NCBI RefSeq assembly: GCF_026870155.1
Contig: NZ_CP113975.1
Location: 2,294,001 to 2,358,000, forward strand
Origin: Flavobacterium marginilacus
Lineage (GTDB): Bacteria; Bacteroidota; Bacteroidia; Flavobacteriales; Flavobacteriaceae
Reading direction: 5' to 3'
Length of the DNA stretch: 64,000 nucleotides
Shown: positions 33,746 through 44,300 of the stretch, piece by piece
Position numbering within the stretch: the stretch's first letter is position 1
How the letters are laid out: every line of letters starts with the position of its first letter
Notes under the pieces: model-generated
Told to the model about the DNA's origin: nothing
What the model saw: the letters and a program-made list of their open reading frames with translations, nothing else
The model's database searches: none
Position numbers and translations under genes: made by a program

Positions 33746-36559
33746 TTATTTACTCTCCAGATTAACTTCAGGATTCATAATTACTTCAACACTGCTGGAA
33801 CTATCCAAAACCTGCTTACTAAACTGCTGAATAGTTTTCTGATTAATTTTAGAAATTAAATTTTTATATTCTTCATCCTGTAAAAACGGAATTTGATTTA
33901 AGCTGTTGTTATAAATTGTACTATTCCAAAATGAATTGGTTTTAAGCGATTCTTCCCTGTTTTTTAAAAGTGCTTTTTTGATGTCTTCCAGATCATTCGC
34001 ATTAACCGGAATCGTTTTTAAATCATTTAATTCTTTCCTGATAATTTCCATTAATTTTTCCTGTTTTTCAGGATTACAGTCAAAAGTCAGTGCAAGGCTA
34101 AAAGTTGGTGTAGGAATCTGTTCTAAAGTTCCGCCAACGTTTACGCCATAACTACCGCCTTCTTCTTCGCGGATGGTCTGTAAAAAACGCTTCGATAATA
34201 ATTCGCCGATAATGTACATGCTCATAGCATTTTCTTTACTGTACTCCGTTTTGCCTGTTAGGTTTAAATAAACAGTTGTCTTAGGAACTTCCATTGGACG
34301 GGTGAAATGCACCACTGTCTTTCCTTTTTTGGGTTCAATATGATGATCAGCAAAATTTTCTTTTAGAGCTGGATTTGATTTTAGGTTTCCAATGTATTTC
34401 TGAATTAATTCTAATCCGGATTCTGGAATATTCCCGACAAAAATAAACGTGAAGTCAGCTGTGTTTTTAAATCGGTCGCGGTATATGTTTTCCGCTTTTT
34501 TCAGATCAATCGTTTCTAGAAATTTATCGTTGAATAAAAAAGTTCTTGGGTTATTATTTGAATTTGCTAAATCAACAGCATCTTTAAAAGCGCTTCCATT
34601 ATCTTTTTTGATGGTTTCTAAACGATTTTTATATTGCTCTTTTAGAATATTAAAGATGTTCGCATCAAAGCGTGGTGCTTCAAAAGAGAGATAAAGCAAT
34701 TGCAGCATGGTTTCAAAATCGGCTTTGTTTGAACTTCCCTGAAAGCCTTGTGTGTTTTCACCAATAAAAGGGGCAGACTGCGCCACTTTTCCGGTTAGTT
34801 TTTCTTTTAAACCAATGTTGTCAAAATTACCGAGTCCGGAGGATCTTGCCAGTGTTGCAGCAATTTCGGCCGACGCCAGATCTTCTGTTTTGACCAAAGA
34901 TTTACCGCCTTTTGAAAAAGCAGAGAAAACAATCTGATCTTGAGAATATGTTGTTGGAAGCACAATTACTTTCGCATCATTTTCAAGAACATATCCTTTT
35001 GCATCTTTTATGCCAGCTGCATCAAATGTTTTTTTAATAGCGGCAGGTTTTAATTCTTTTTCTATTAAAGGCGTGTTATTTTCTTTTTTGGTGTAAGGTA
35101 CTAAAGTCATGCTTTCAGTCTTTTTCATCACATTTTCAACAGCTTCTTTAGTCGGAAAATCATTTTTATCCTGATCAGATCCTGTTACCAAAACCACCTG
35201 ATTGGTTGGTTTTTGAATAGTTTTCGCGTAAGCGTTCAGCTCTTCTAAAGTCATACTTTTGATAATGCCCACAACGAGTTTATAATCATCTTCGGGTGAA
35301 AGTGAGGGTTTTGCTTTGAGAAAATAATTAGTCAATTTGTCTGCCCAGCTATCATTATCGACTTTATCTTTATTGCTCAGAAAATCATCATACGAACTGA
35401 TAAAAAGCTTTTTTGTCTGGTCTAATTCTGCCTGTACAGCTCCAAAACGTCTCAAACGTTCCGCTTCTGTGTAAGCTTCTTCAAAAGCTTCGAGTACTTT
35501 TCCTTTTTTTGATAGCGCCGTAATATTAAACGAAGTATTTAGTCTTGAAATTGGTCCAAAATATGTTTTTAAATTCAAACTCGAACCTTGATTTTTTAAG
35601 AGTAATTCCTTAAAACGATTATTTAAAATGCTGGTATAAAGAGAATTCATTACGTTCTTACGTGTAACGATACTGTCTTTTATCAAAGGTTCATCCTGAA
35701 TATATTGTAAAGTAATTGATGTTGATGAAGCTTCTTTATCGGCTGCGGTTACAAAATACAATTCATCGTGTTTCGGGATTTCTGTATATGTTCTCACAGC
35801 TGCTTTTTTTGAAAGCGGAATACCTGAGAATATTGTTTTGACTTTTTGTTCCAATACTTTCACATCAATATCACCAACAACGATTACTGCTTGCAAATCT
35901 GGTCTGTACCATTTTTTGTAATAGTTTCTAAGTTCTGCATATTTAAAATTATTGATGATGTTCAGATCGCCGATAACATCACGTTTACTGTATTTTGATC
36001 CTTTATACAAAACTTGGTCTGTCTGGCTTTTTAAACGGAAACCACTTGTTCTTCTGGTTCTCCATTCTTCCCTGATTACTCCTCTTTCCGCATCAATTTC
36101 CGCATCTGTTAAGGAAAGTGATCCGGACCAGTCATGCAAAACCCAAAGAGTAGAATCGATTAATGTCTCATTGGTTACGGGAACATTGCTAATGTTGTAA
36201 ACGGTTTCGTCCTGAGCAGTATAAGCGTTGATATCTTTTCCAAAACTTACCCCGTTTTTTTCCAGCATTTTAATAATGCCTTTGCCTTTAAAATGTTCCG
36301 TTCCATTAAATGCCATGTGCTCCAGAAAATGTGCCAGTCCGTTTTGATTGTCATCTTCTAATATTGCCCCAACATTTTGAACAAAGTAAAAACTTGCTCG
36401 GTCTTTAGGTTCTTTGTTGTGTAAAATGTAGTACGTCAATCCGTTTTTAAGCTGGCCTGTTGTGACATTTTTATTAAGAGGGATTGTGGTTTTGAATTGA
36501 GAAAATGCACCGTGAAAAGACAGCAGCAGAATCCCAAATAGTATATTTTTTTTATTCAT
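33746..36559 (-). CDS. M16-family zinc metalloprotease (insulinase/pitrilysin type)
   Basis: 937 residues with signal peptide MNKKNILFGILLLSFHGAFSQ. The inverted zinc motif HxxEH is read in LAHFLEHMAFNG (His77, Glu80, His81), with the distal Glu in DAERGVIREEW. The second M16 half (FTRPMEVPKTTVYLNLTGKT, REEEGGSYGVNVGG) holds the R/Y-type substrate site. Length fits two-domain periplasmic M16 enzymes that degrade peptides. As last gene of the minus-strand cluster with SusC/SusD and an ABC exporter, it may process an imported peptide. Confidence 0.92.
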   Translation of the reverse strand: MNKKNILFGILLLSFHGAFSQFKTTIPLNKNVTTGQLKNGLTYYILHNKEPKDRASFYFVQNVGAILEDDNQNGLAHFLEHMAFNGTEHFKGKGIIKMLEKNGVSFGKDINAYTAQDETVYNISNVPVTNETLIDSTLWVLHDWSGSLSLTDAEIDAERGVIREEWRTRRTSGFRLKSQTDQVLYKGSKYSKRDVIGDLNIINNFKYAELRNYYKKWYRPDLQAVIVVGDIDVKVLEQKVKTIFSGIPLSKKAAVRTYTEIPKHDELYFVTAADKEASSTSITLQYIQDEPLIKDSIVTRKNVMNSLYTSILNNRFKELLLKNQGSSLNLKTYFGPISRLNTSFNITALSKKGKVLEAFEEAYTEAERLRRFGAVQAELDQTKKLFISSYDDFLSNKDKVDNDSWADKLTNYFLKAKPSLSPEDDYKLVVGIIKSMTLEELNAYAKTIQKPTNQVVLVTGSDQDKNDFPTKEAVENVMKKTESMTLVPYTKKENNTPLIEKELKPAAIKKTFDAAGIKDAKGYVLENDAKVIVLPTTYSQDQIVFSAFSKGGKSLVKTEDLASAEIAATLARSSGLGNFDNIGLKEKLTGKVAQSAPFIGENTQGFQGSSNKADFETMLQLLYLSFEAPRFDANIFNILKEQYKNRLETIKKDNGSAFKDAVDLANSNNNPRTFLFNDKFLETIDLKKAENIYRDRFKNTADFTFIFVGNIPESGLELIQKYIGNLKSNPALKENFADHHIEPKKGKTVVHFTRPMEVPKTTVYLNLTGKTEYSKENAMSMYIIGELLSKRFLQTIREEEGGSYGVNVGGTLEQIPTPTFSLALTFDCNPEKQEKLMEIIRKELNDLKTIPVNANDLEDIKKALLKNREESLKTNSFWNSTIYNNSLNQIPFLQDEEYKNLISKINQKTIQQFSKQVLDSSSSVEVIMNPEVNLESK

Positions 36560-36672
36560 TTTTTTGTTTTTTATCCAATTGATGCCGTTAAAAAGTCAAT
36601 TAGGGTATTTTTTTGATTGGGGGCAAAAAATAAATTAAATATGATTTCCAACGACACCAAAAGGAAGGTTTT

Positions 36673-38940
36673 TTATCTTCTGTTTCTTCTGATTAGAATA
36701 AATGCACCGCTTAATATAATCAATAAAGGAAACAGTCCGATGAAGACAATTTTACAGATAAAGACCTGATTGGCTGTTATCGTCAGCTTTTTATCAATGT
36801 TTTCCGGACGTGTCGTATCAATAGGAAATTGATAATTGCTAAACCAGCTGAAAATATCGGTTACGAACTGAAATGTTCCTGAACCGCCTCGGCCTAATTC
36901 GGCATTTCCCATAAAATCAGCATCACCAGCCACAATTATTTTTTGCAATTTTCCATTGATATTTCTAGTTAGTGCTGCAGCTAGAGGAATCGTTGTTACT
37001 GAAGGCTGTTTTTTCAGTTCTGGTGAAACTGATGTTATACCTGTCTGTGATTCCCAAGCTGGCTGATTGTTTGTTTTTAAAAGAGGAGTTACTTTAAAAC
37101 CTTCATTTTTAATGGTTTTTATGCCGCAGCTTCCTAAAAACGGAATAGGATTATTATTCGGATTAGGGGTGAATTTAATTACATTGGGGTCAATATTTTT
37201 CTGAAATTCAGTTACTAAATAATCAGGAGAATTGGTTTCGCTTTCTTGAACTAATGCTTGTTTTGTAAAGGTAATTCCTAATTTATCCGTAATTGCAGCC
37301 AGTGTCGAATTTGTTTCTGGCTCTGCTAAAATCATTAGATTTTTTCCCTGATCAATGTACTTTGAAATACGGTCTATAGCTCCTTGGCTTAATTCTGTTT
37401 TTGGGTCTGCAATAATTAAAATATTGGTCTGATCCGGAATATTCTGTGCATTAATATCTACAGAAGAAACATCAAATCCCTGATTGATTAGAGAATATCT
37501 GAAGGTAATTTCGTTAAATCCTGTTTTGTAGTTTTTATCTCCTGTTTTGTCAACGCTGCGTTCCATGTTTCCAGTTGAAAAAACAATTTTTGGAGCAGGA
37601 ACCACTAAACGTTTTAAGGCTGCAGAGATTTCTTTTTCCATCGGCATTTTAAACAGGTCATCATACATTCTTAAAAATGTTTTCTTTCCATTGTATTCTA
37701 CCGTTCTTACTACGCGGTTTTGCTCTGGACCTAAGTCAATGATTTTTTTAATTTCTGCAGGCGAATATAACTTGTCGAGTTTGATGCCTTGTGTCTCGAT
37801 CATTTTTTCGGCAAGCTGTTTGTCATTCAGTCCTGGGTTTTGGGCATATAATGCTGTATTTGTTGAAGTGTCATAGTAGTATACATATTCCATTTGAGTT
37901 TGGGGCAAAAAACGGGTATATTGTTCGAAGCTGGCAATATCCTGATTTTGAGAAGCAGGCATTGCCATAAAATAATATAAATCTAGTAGGTTTACATAGG
38001 TAGTTATCTTTACTGGTCCTTCAATTTTTTCAACGATTTCCAAACTGTTCTTGGTTAGCGTTCTGCTTTTGGTTCTGGACATATCTTTATAAAGTGTCAG
38101 AGGAGCTCTTGAGGTTACATATCCAAGCGATAATACAATAGTGATTAGCAAAGTATATTTTAAAACTCTTTTGGAAGTGGTTTGGGCATCTCTTCCAGTT
38201 TGTAATTTATAGATACTTAATACTATGAAAAGACTGCTTACCAATACAAAGTAAAATACATCTTTACTGATAATAAGGCCTTCCAGTATTTCGTTGGCAC
38301 GGCCGGCGATAGAAAGGAAATAGGTTATGTCTTTTACAAACGCAATATCCTGCCATAATTTGCCAATAAAATTCAACCCTGCTAAAACAACTAGAGTACT
38401 AATGGCGGCAACGACCTGATATGAAGTAAGACAAGACATAAAAAGTCCAATGGCGGCGTAGGTGCAAACCAGTAAATACAATCCAATAAGACCTGATATA
38501 GCGAATTTTAAATCTAAATTATCGATAGAGAAATAAGCAATAATAACCTGTAATCCTAATATGGACACAAACAGGAAACAGTAAGCAGCAATGGCAAGAT
38601 ACTTTCCTAATACGATGTCTTTAATTTTTATGGGTGATGAAAGCAGCAGTTTTATAGAACCGCTGTTGATTTCACGGCTTATTAAACCCATTGTTAATAA
38701 GGGAACATACAGGTATAGGTAATTCTGCATTTCGGTATACAAACCGCTGAACCCTGAAAAAACAACTTGCGACAAATTATCCATACCATTCCCTAATTTC
38801 TGCGATTTTTCAAAACGCTCAATTAAGTCGAAGAATTTCCAGCTTGACTGGATCGAAAATATTACCAAAACCACCCATGCGACAGGGGAGTAAAACATAG
38901 TGTTAAGTTCTGTTTTAGCAATTCTAAATATTGTTTTCAT
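36673..38940 (-). CDS. Fused GldF-like ABC permease / GldG-like auxiliary domain
   Basis: 755 residues from the start MKTIFRIAKTELNTMFYSPV (38940); the longer frame to 39063 lies inside the ATPase gene and is rejected. Residues about 1-240 are a six-helix ABC-2 permease (GLISREINSGSIKLLLSSPI). A further helix starts a GldG-type extracytoplasmic domain (about 300-715), and LIILSGAFILIRRNRR is a C-terminal anchor. In F. johnsoniae GldF and GldG are separate proteins; here they are one chain. It overlaps the ATPase stop by 17 bp, so they are translationally coupled. A peptide or lipoprotein export role is inferred. Confidence 0.85.
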   Translation of the reverse strand: MKTIFRIAKTELNTMFYSPVAWVVLVIFSIQSSWKFFDLIERFEKSQKLGNGMDNLSQVVFSGFSGLYTEMQNYLYLYVPLLTMGLISREINSGSIKLLLSSPIKIKDIVLGKYLAIAAYCFLFVSILGLQVIIAYFSIDNLDLKFAISGLIGLYLLVCTYAAIGLFMSCLTSYQVVAAISTLVVLAGLNFIGKLWQDIAFVKDITYFLSIAGRANEILEGLIISKDVFYFVLVSSLFIVLSIYKLQTGRDAQTTSKRVLKYTLLITIVLSLGYVTSRAPLTLYKDMSRTKSRTLTKNSLEIVEKIEGPVKITTYVNLLDLYYFMAMPASQNQDIASFEQYTRFLPQTQMEYVYYYDTSTNTALYAQNPGLNDKQLAEKMIETQGIKLDKLYSPAEIKKIIDLGPEQNRVVRTVEYNGKKTFLRMYDDLFKMPMEKEISAALKRLVVPAPKIVFSTGNMERSVDKTGDKNYKTGFNEITFRYSLINQGFDVSSVDINAQNIPDQTNILIIADPKTELSQGAIDRISKYIDQGKNLMILAEPETNSTLAAITDKLGITFTKQALVQESETNSPDYLVTEFQKNIDPNVIKFTPNPNNNPIPFLGSCGIKTIKNEGFKVTPLLKTNNQPAWESQTGITSVSPELKKQPSVTTIPLAAALTRNINGKLQKIIVAGDADFMGNAELGRGGSGTFQFVTDIFSWFSNYQFPIDTTRPENIDKKLTITANQVFICKIVFIGLFPLLIILSGAFILIRRNRR

Positions 38941-39901
38941 TTGTTTGTTTTTTAAGAAGGATAGCGTTTTTAGAAGGTGCTTTTTTTGATAACTGAGCAA
39001 AAATTTCATCAAGTGATATTTTTTCGAATTGAATCTCACGTAATTTCCAATTGTTGGATACACTTAGGGAAATGATTTTTTCAGCAACTTCCTGCGTTCC
39101 GGTAAAAGTAATCTGTACTTTTTTAGAAGAAAGATATACAGCCTGCGTAACTTCAGGAATATCAGTTAAAGCATTAATTGCCGGAGGATTTTCAAAACTG
39201 GCTGTTAGTTTATCTGCTTCGATATAATTATTGAAAGCTTCCAGAGAATCTGCAAAAACCATGTGTCCGTTTTCAATCATTCTGATTTCCTGACAAGTAG
39301 CCTGAACTTCAGACAAAATGTGTGAAGAGAAAATAACCGCTTTATCTTTAGATATTTTTTTGATTAATTTTCTAACTTCTAAAATCTGGTTAGGATCCAA
39401 TCCGTTGGTCGGTTCATCTAAAACTACCAGTTTAGGTTCATGAATAATTGCTTGCGCGATACCTACACGCTGACGGTATCCGCCAGAAAGATTTCGGATT
39501 AAACGGTTGCTGAAATGAGAAATTCCGCATTGTTCTTTGGCTTTCTCTAAAGCATCTTTTAAATCTTCTTTTTTAACATGACGCAATTCTGCGCAGTGAA
39601 TTAAATATTCATTTACTGTTAAATCTAAGTGTAAAGGCGGTGTTTGTGGTAAAAAACCAATTAGCTTTTTAGCTTCTACAGGGTTTTCCTTCAGATTAAT
39701 ACCGTCAATAAATATATTACCATGAGTCTGGTTTAAAACGCCGCAAAGAATGTTCATTGTGGTTGATTTCCCTGCTCCGTTTGATCCTAATAAACCTAAG
39801 ATTTTATTTTCTTTTATTTCAAAACTTATATTTTGTATTGCCCAATCCTTACTGTATTGATGCGACAAGTCCTCAACTCTTACAATTGTTGTTGTTTCCA
39901 T
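38924..39901 (-). CDS. ABC transporter ATPase (GldA-like)
   Basis: 325 residues: Walker A LGSNGAGKSTT, Q-loop LPQTPP, signature LSGGYRQRVGIAQAI, Walker B LVVLDEPTNGLDPNQ, and switch His in VIFSSHILSEV. A 90-residue C-terminal extension is typical of GldA/CcmA-type exporters (ASFENPPAINALTDIPEV). It energises the adjoining fused permease. A hairpin separates it from the susD gene upstream. Confidence 0.92.
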   Translation of the reverse strand: METTTIVRVEDLSHQYSKDWAIQNISFEIKENKILGLLGSNGAGKSTTMNILCGVLNQTHGNIFIDGINLKENPVEAKKLIGFLPQTPPLHLDLTVNEYLIHCAELRHVKKEDLKDALEKAKEQCGISHFSNRLIRNLSGGYRQRVGIAQAIIHEPKLVVLDEPTNGLDPNQILEVRKLIKKISKDKAVIFSSHILSEVQATCQEIRMIENGHMVFADSLEAFNNYIEADKLTASFENPPAINALTDIPEVTQAVYLSSKKVQITFTGTQEVAEKIISLSVSNNWKLREIQFEKISLDEIFAQLSKKAPSKNAILLKKQTNENNI

Positions 39902-39917
39902 AGTGTTTTATAAAATT

Positions 39918-39952
39918 GCAAGAACGTATTTTTACTAAAAATACATTCTTGC
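39918..39952 (-). terminator. Intra-operon hairpin between susD and the ABC genes
   Basis: GCAAGAATGTATTTTT AGT AAAAATACGTTCTTGC-type stem of about 15 bp, followed by AATTTTAT. It could partly terminate transcription, or stabilise the SusCD mRNA end, as seen in other susCD operons. Confidence 0.5.
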
Positions 39953-39964
39953 GTAATTTATTAT

Positions 39965-41329
39965 TTAATATCCTTGATTTTGAGTTAAGAAAGGATTTGA
40001 ACGTCTGGCCGATTCCGGGATTGGATATAGGCTGTCTGTAGAGGACCATATTTTTCCAGCTGTAGTACTAAGAACCTGGTCAATTTTTCCAGTTCTTTTT
40101 AAATCTAGCCATCTGTGTCCATTTTCTGCAAAAAGTTCGCGTTGTCTTTCCAGAGAAATTAAATCTAATAGTTGAGCAGGATCTGTTAAAGCAGTTGAAG
40201 GCAGTAAAGCTCTGTTTCGGATAACATTAATGTCCTGCTGAGCCCCAGTAATATCATTTAATTTTGCTCTGGCTTCGGCTCTAATTAAATAAAGTTCAGC
40301 CAATCGAAGTATAGTTGACCGTTCTACAGGGGTGGCAGTATAAGCATTTTTATATTTTATTGGAATTACATACGTCACTCCGCTTACTGTTGTTGTACCT
40401 GTCCATTTTGTTTTTCGATCATCACCAGTCTCAAAAAGGGTATTTCCATTTCTAAGCATGTAAGTACCAGTTGTTGTAAATAATACTGAACCTTCATAAC
40501 TATAAGTAAAATTAAAATAAGGTATTTGTAAAATAGCTTCTTTATTATCTGCAATAAAAGGACTATTAGTACTTGAGAGACCGGTAATCATCTTGTAAGT
40601 TCCGGTTTCGTTGATTACAACAGTTGCGTTTGCTGATGCTTCGGTCCATTTTCCTAAATAAAGATTGACTCTTGCTAACAGGGCTTGAGCAGCCCATTTT
40701 GTTGCTCTGATACGTAGTGCCGTATAGTTATCATAATTTGCAGGAAGGTCAGCTGATGCCTCTTCTAAGTCCTTAATAATCTGATTGTAAACTTCAGCTT
40801 GCGTATTACGCGGCGCCAGTGCAGATATATCTTTATTTGTGCTTAGTACTAAAGGGATGTCGCCCCAAAGATTAGTCATATAAAAATAGTTATAGGCTCT
40901 TAAAAACTTAGCTTCAGCAATCCATTCCTTGCTTTTAGCAGGAGTGAGTGTCGTGCTTCCACTAATACCTTCAATAACGTTATTGGCATTAAAAATGGTT
41001 TTGTAGAATTCTGTCCACATCGTACTTATAGATGAATCAGTATCTATAATCTCATTGGTAGTATAAACGCTGCTAAGTAATGTCTTTGGTATGAATTCGT
41101 CTGAAGTTTGTCCAAGAACAATATTTAAAGAATTATAGTAGCTTATCTTTACCATACTTTGGTAAATTCCGTTAACAGCTGCTTCTGCTGTAGGTTCTGA
41201 AGCATATACGGTTTGGGCAGATAATTGCTCTGAAGGAACATCAACTTCTAGTAAATTATCGCAGCTCGTTAATCCTATCAAAAGAAAAAACGAAAATATA
41301 TAAGTGTGTTTTATAAAATTATTTTTCAT
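39965..41329 (-). CDS. SusD/RagB-family outer-membrane lipoprotein
   Basis: 454 residues. The signal peptide ends at lipobox LIGLTSC followed by DNLLEVD. The TPR-like SusD fold is shown by AEAAVNGIYQSM, WIAEAKFLRAYNYFYMTNLW then GDIPLV, and the C-terminal RLAELYLIRAEARAKLND and LDLISLERQRELFAENGHRW then LDLKRTGK. It forms the surface lid of the SusC channel. The pair starts 11 bp after the susC stop. Clusters lacking glycoside hydrolases, as here, may import peptides rather than glycans (inference). Confidence 0.95.
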   Translation of the reverse strand: MKNNFIKHTYIFSFFLLIGLTSCDNLLEVDVPSEQLSAQTVYASEPTAEAAVNGIYQSMVKISYYNSLNIVLGQTSDEFIPKTLLSSVYTTNEIIDTDSSISTMWTEFYKTIFNANNVIEGISGSTTLTPAKSKEWIAEAKFLRAYNYFYMTNLWGDIPLVLSTNKDISALAPRNTQAEVYNQIIKDLEEASADLPANYDNYTALRIRATKWAAQALLARVNLYLGKWTEASANATVVINETGTYKMITGLSSTNSPFIADNKEAILQIPYFNFTYSYEGSVLFTTTGTYMLRNGNTLFETGDDRKTKWTGTTTVSGVTYVIPIKYKNAYTATPVERSTILRLAELYLIRAEARAKLNDITGAQQDINVIRNRALLPSTALTDPAQLLDLISLERQRELFAENGHRWLDLKRTGKIDQVLSTTAGKIWSSTDSLYPIPESARRSNPFLTQNQGY

Positions 41330-41339
41330 GTTTTTAGGT

Positions 41340-44300
41340 TTAAAAGGTTAACTGAGTTCCAAAAGTTATGGTACGCATTGGAGGTAAAACTAAACCTGGA
41401 GATTCAGGATCAAATCCTTTATATTTAGTGAAGGTTACTAAATTTTGCCCTTGCAGGGATACACGCAGATTTTTAATTACTTTTTGCATGTTTTGATCTA
41501 AAGGAATGATATAAGAAGCACTTACGTTTTTAAGTTTGATGTAAGATGCATCTACTATAGTAGCATCTGAACCTAAGTAATTAAGATAGCTAGGCAGGTA
41601 ATTAGAACTTAAGGTATTTCCCTGGGCTATATAATCATTGTATTCATCAGTCTGAAAATTAGCCAAACCATACGGATAACCGGGCTGTATTCCTATTGAA
41701 GTCATTAAAGTTCTTCCGGTTTGTTTTACAAATTGGAATAGAAAATCAAAAGAAAATGATTTATAACTGATTGAATTTGATATTCCTCCGTAATATTTTG
41801 GGGTTGTTGCTCCTAAATATTGTCTGTCTCCCGCACCGGTAGCCGCTAGTCCTGTACTAATTTTTCCATCTCCATTAGCATCTTCAAATTGAGGAATTCC
41901 ATTTTGTATACCAGTATACTTGTATATATACATACTGTTTAATGGTTTTCCAGCAACATATTGGCTATAATAAGAAGTATATTCTATGCCTGGAAATGCT
42001 AGTAACTTATTGGAATTGGTTGAAATATTAAATGAGCTGCTCCAATTTAGGTTTTTAGTATTAACATTGTTTGTAGTAAGCGTAAATTCCCATCCTTTAT
42101 TTTCAACTTTTGCTCCCATATTTTCAGCGTAAGAAGTAAATCCAGACTGAGCACTTATTGGGTAGCCAACTAATTGATTGCCGGTTATATTTCTGTAGAA
42201 AGCTGCGGTAAATGAAATTTTATCGTCTAAGAAATTTAAATCCACTGCCGTCTCAAATTTTTTCGACACTTGCCATTGATAATTAGGATTCGCTAGTCTT
42301 GTCGCTGACAAAGAAGCATTACCGTTTCCATAGGTGGCAGCACTAAAGGTATCTAAAAATCCATAATTGAGAGTACCATCACTGCCCACTTCTCCATAAC
42401 TGGTACGAAGTTTACCAAAGCTTAACCATGTATCCTTTTTTATGAAATCTTCTTCAGAAAATACCCAGGCGGCAGCTACAGAACCAAAATTTCCGTACTT
42501 ATTATTAGGTCCAAACTTTGAAGAACCATCTCTTCTAAAATTTGCATTCAAAATATATTTACTTGCTATGTTATAATTCAAGCGGCTAAACATTGATACA
42601 TATTTATATTCTAAAGAACCATTATTAGAAGTTACTGTTGCAGCTGTACCCGTAAACCCGATAAGATTATCAGAACTATAACCAGATGTGGATACATATG
42701 AAGGCATTTCTGATTTACTGTCTTGGTATGACATCCCAGCCAAAGCAGTCAGGTTTCCTTTCCATAAAGAAGTTACATAATTCAATTGTGGGTCGATAGT
42801 AAAATTACTGGCATTATTGTTCGAAACTGTATAAGAACGTAAGGTGTTAAGGCTGAGTTTATTCAGGTTGTAATAAGCATAATTACTTGCAGTAGCTGGC
42901 AATGTCTGTTTTGAAAGCATTTCGGTAAAACCATATCCAAAATCTGTTTTAAAAGACAATCCTTTTGCTATTTTGTAATTAATATTAAAACTGGTAATTA
43001 AATTACTTCCTTTGTCTTCTACCCTTTTACCTAAAGCTGCTAATGGATTAATGTCACTAAAATAAGTAGCAGCCCAGTAAAAAGTGCCGTCTGCATTATA
43101 AATGGGGTGATTTGGTGCAGTTGTAATAGCATAATTAGTAATGTCGAAAAAAGGAAGCTTGTTTTTATCAGTAGCAAACATAACTGTAGCTTCTAATTTT
43201 AATTTTTTATTTAGAGTAGTATGATTAATATTAAAGTTGGTAGAGAATTTGTTGTATCCAAAATCATTCGGTAAAACAGTAGTTTCTTTATGATAAGCAC
43301 CGCTTAACAGAAAGTTAGTTGTTTCATTTCCCCCTTTTAAACTTGCAGAGAAATCATTAAAATTAGCAGTTCCTCCTATTAACTCATCTTGCCAGTTTAT
43401 CTGAGCATTTGGATCCCAATCTGTCAAAGCAATACCCGTACTGGAATTACTTGGATTCGCTTTAGCATTTGTCAAAGCTGTTTGCAGCATATTACGATAA
43501 GCAGCTGTATCTAATGTTTTTACTCTATTAGCTACTTCTGAAATTCCAGAATTAGTATTGATGGTAAATTCTGTCTTGCCTGATGATCCTTTTTTGGTAG
43601 TGATGAGCACTACACCATTTGCACCTCTTGAACCATAGATTGCTGTTGCATCAGCGTCTTTAAGGATTTCGATACTTGCAATATCATTTGGATTCAGGAT
43701 GTTTAATGGACTGGTATTTTTTTGAGCACCTTTAATGACATAATTTTTTATCTCTTGTGCCTGCCCCTTAAGATCACTTCCAATATATGGAATACCATCA
43801 ATTATATAAAGAGGTATGTTGTAATCGTCAACTGAGTTTCTCCCACGGATACTAATATTGATATCACTGCCGGCATAACCAGAAGTTTGTGTTACAAATA
43901 CTCCAGGAGCTCTTCCTTGCAAGGTTTGGAGGATATTTGTAACTGGTTGTTTTTTAATATCTTCTGAGGTTATCTTTACTACGGAACCTGTTGAAGATCT
44001 CTTAGTGGTAGTACCATAACCTATAACTACAACTTCATCTAATTTGGATAAATCGGATGTCATTTTAATTGTGAGCTTTGTTTGGTCTTCAATTGCAATT
44101 TCACGTGTTTTGTATCCTACGTACGACACTTTTATGGTAACCTTTCCATCTGGAATTTCAAATGAAAATTGTCCGTCGTAGTCACTTATTTCAACAAGAT
44201 TGGTACCAGGAATGGAAAGTGTAACTCCCGATAGAGGCATTCCGGCTTGATCGGTTATTATCCCTGTTAAGATTCGATTTACTTTTGCTGGTTTACTTTC

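Noticed and set aside
38941..39063. N-terminal extension of the fused permease
   Set aside because: The extra 41 codons lie inside the ATPase gene and do not resemble a signal or membrane segment; MKTIFRIAKTEL at 38940 is a typical start.
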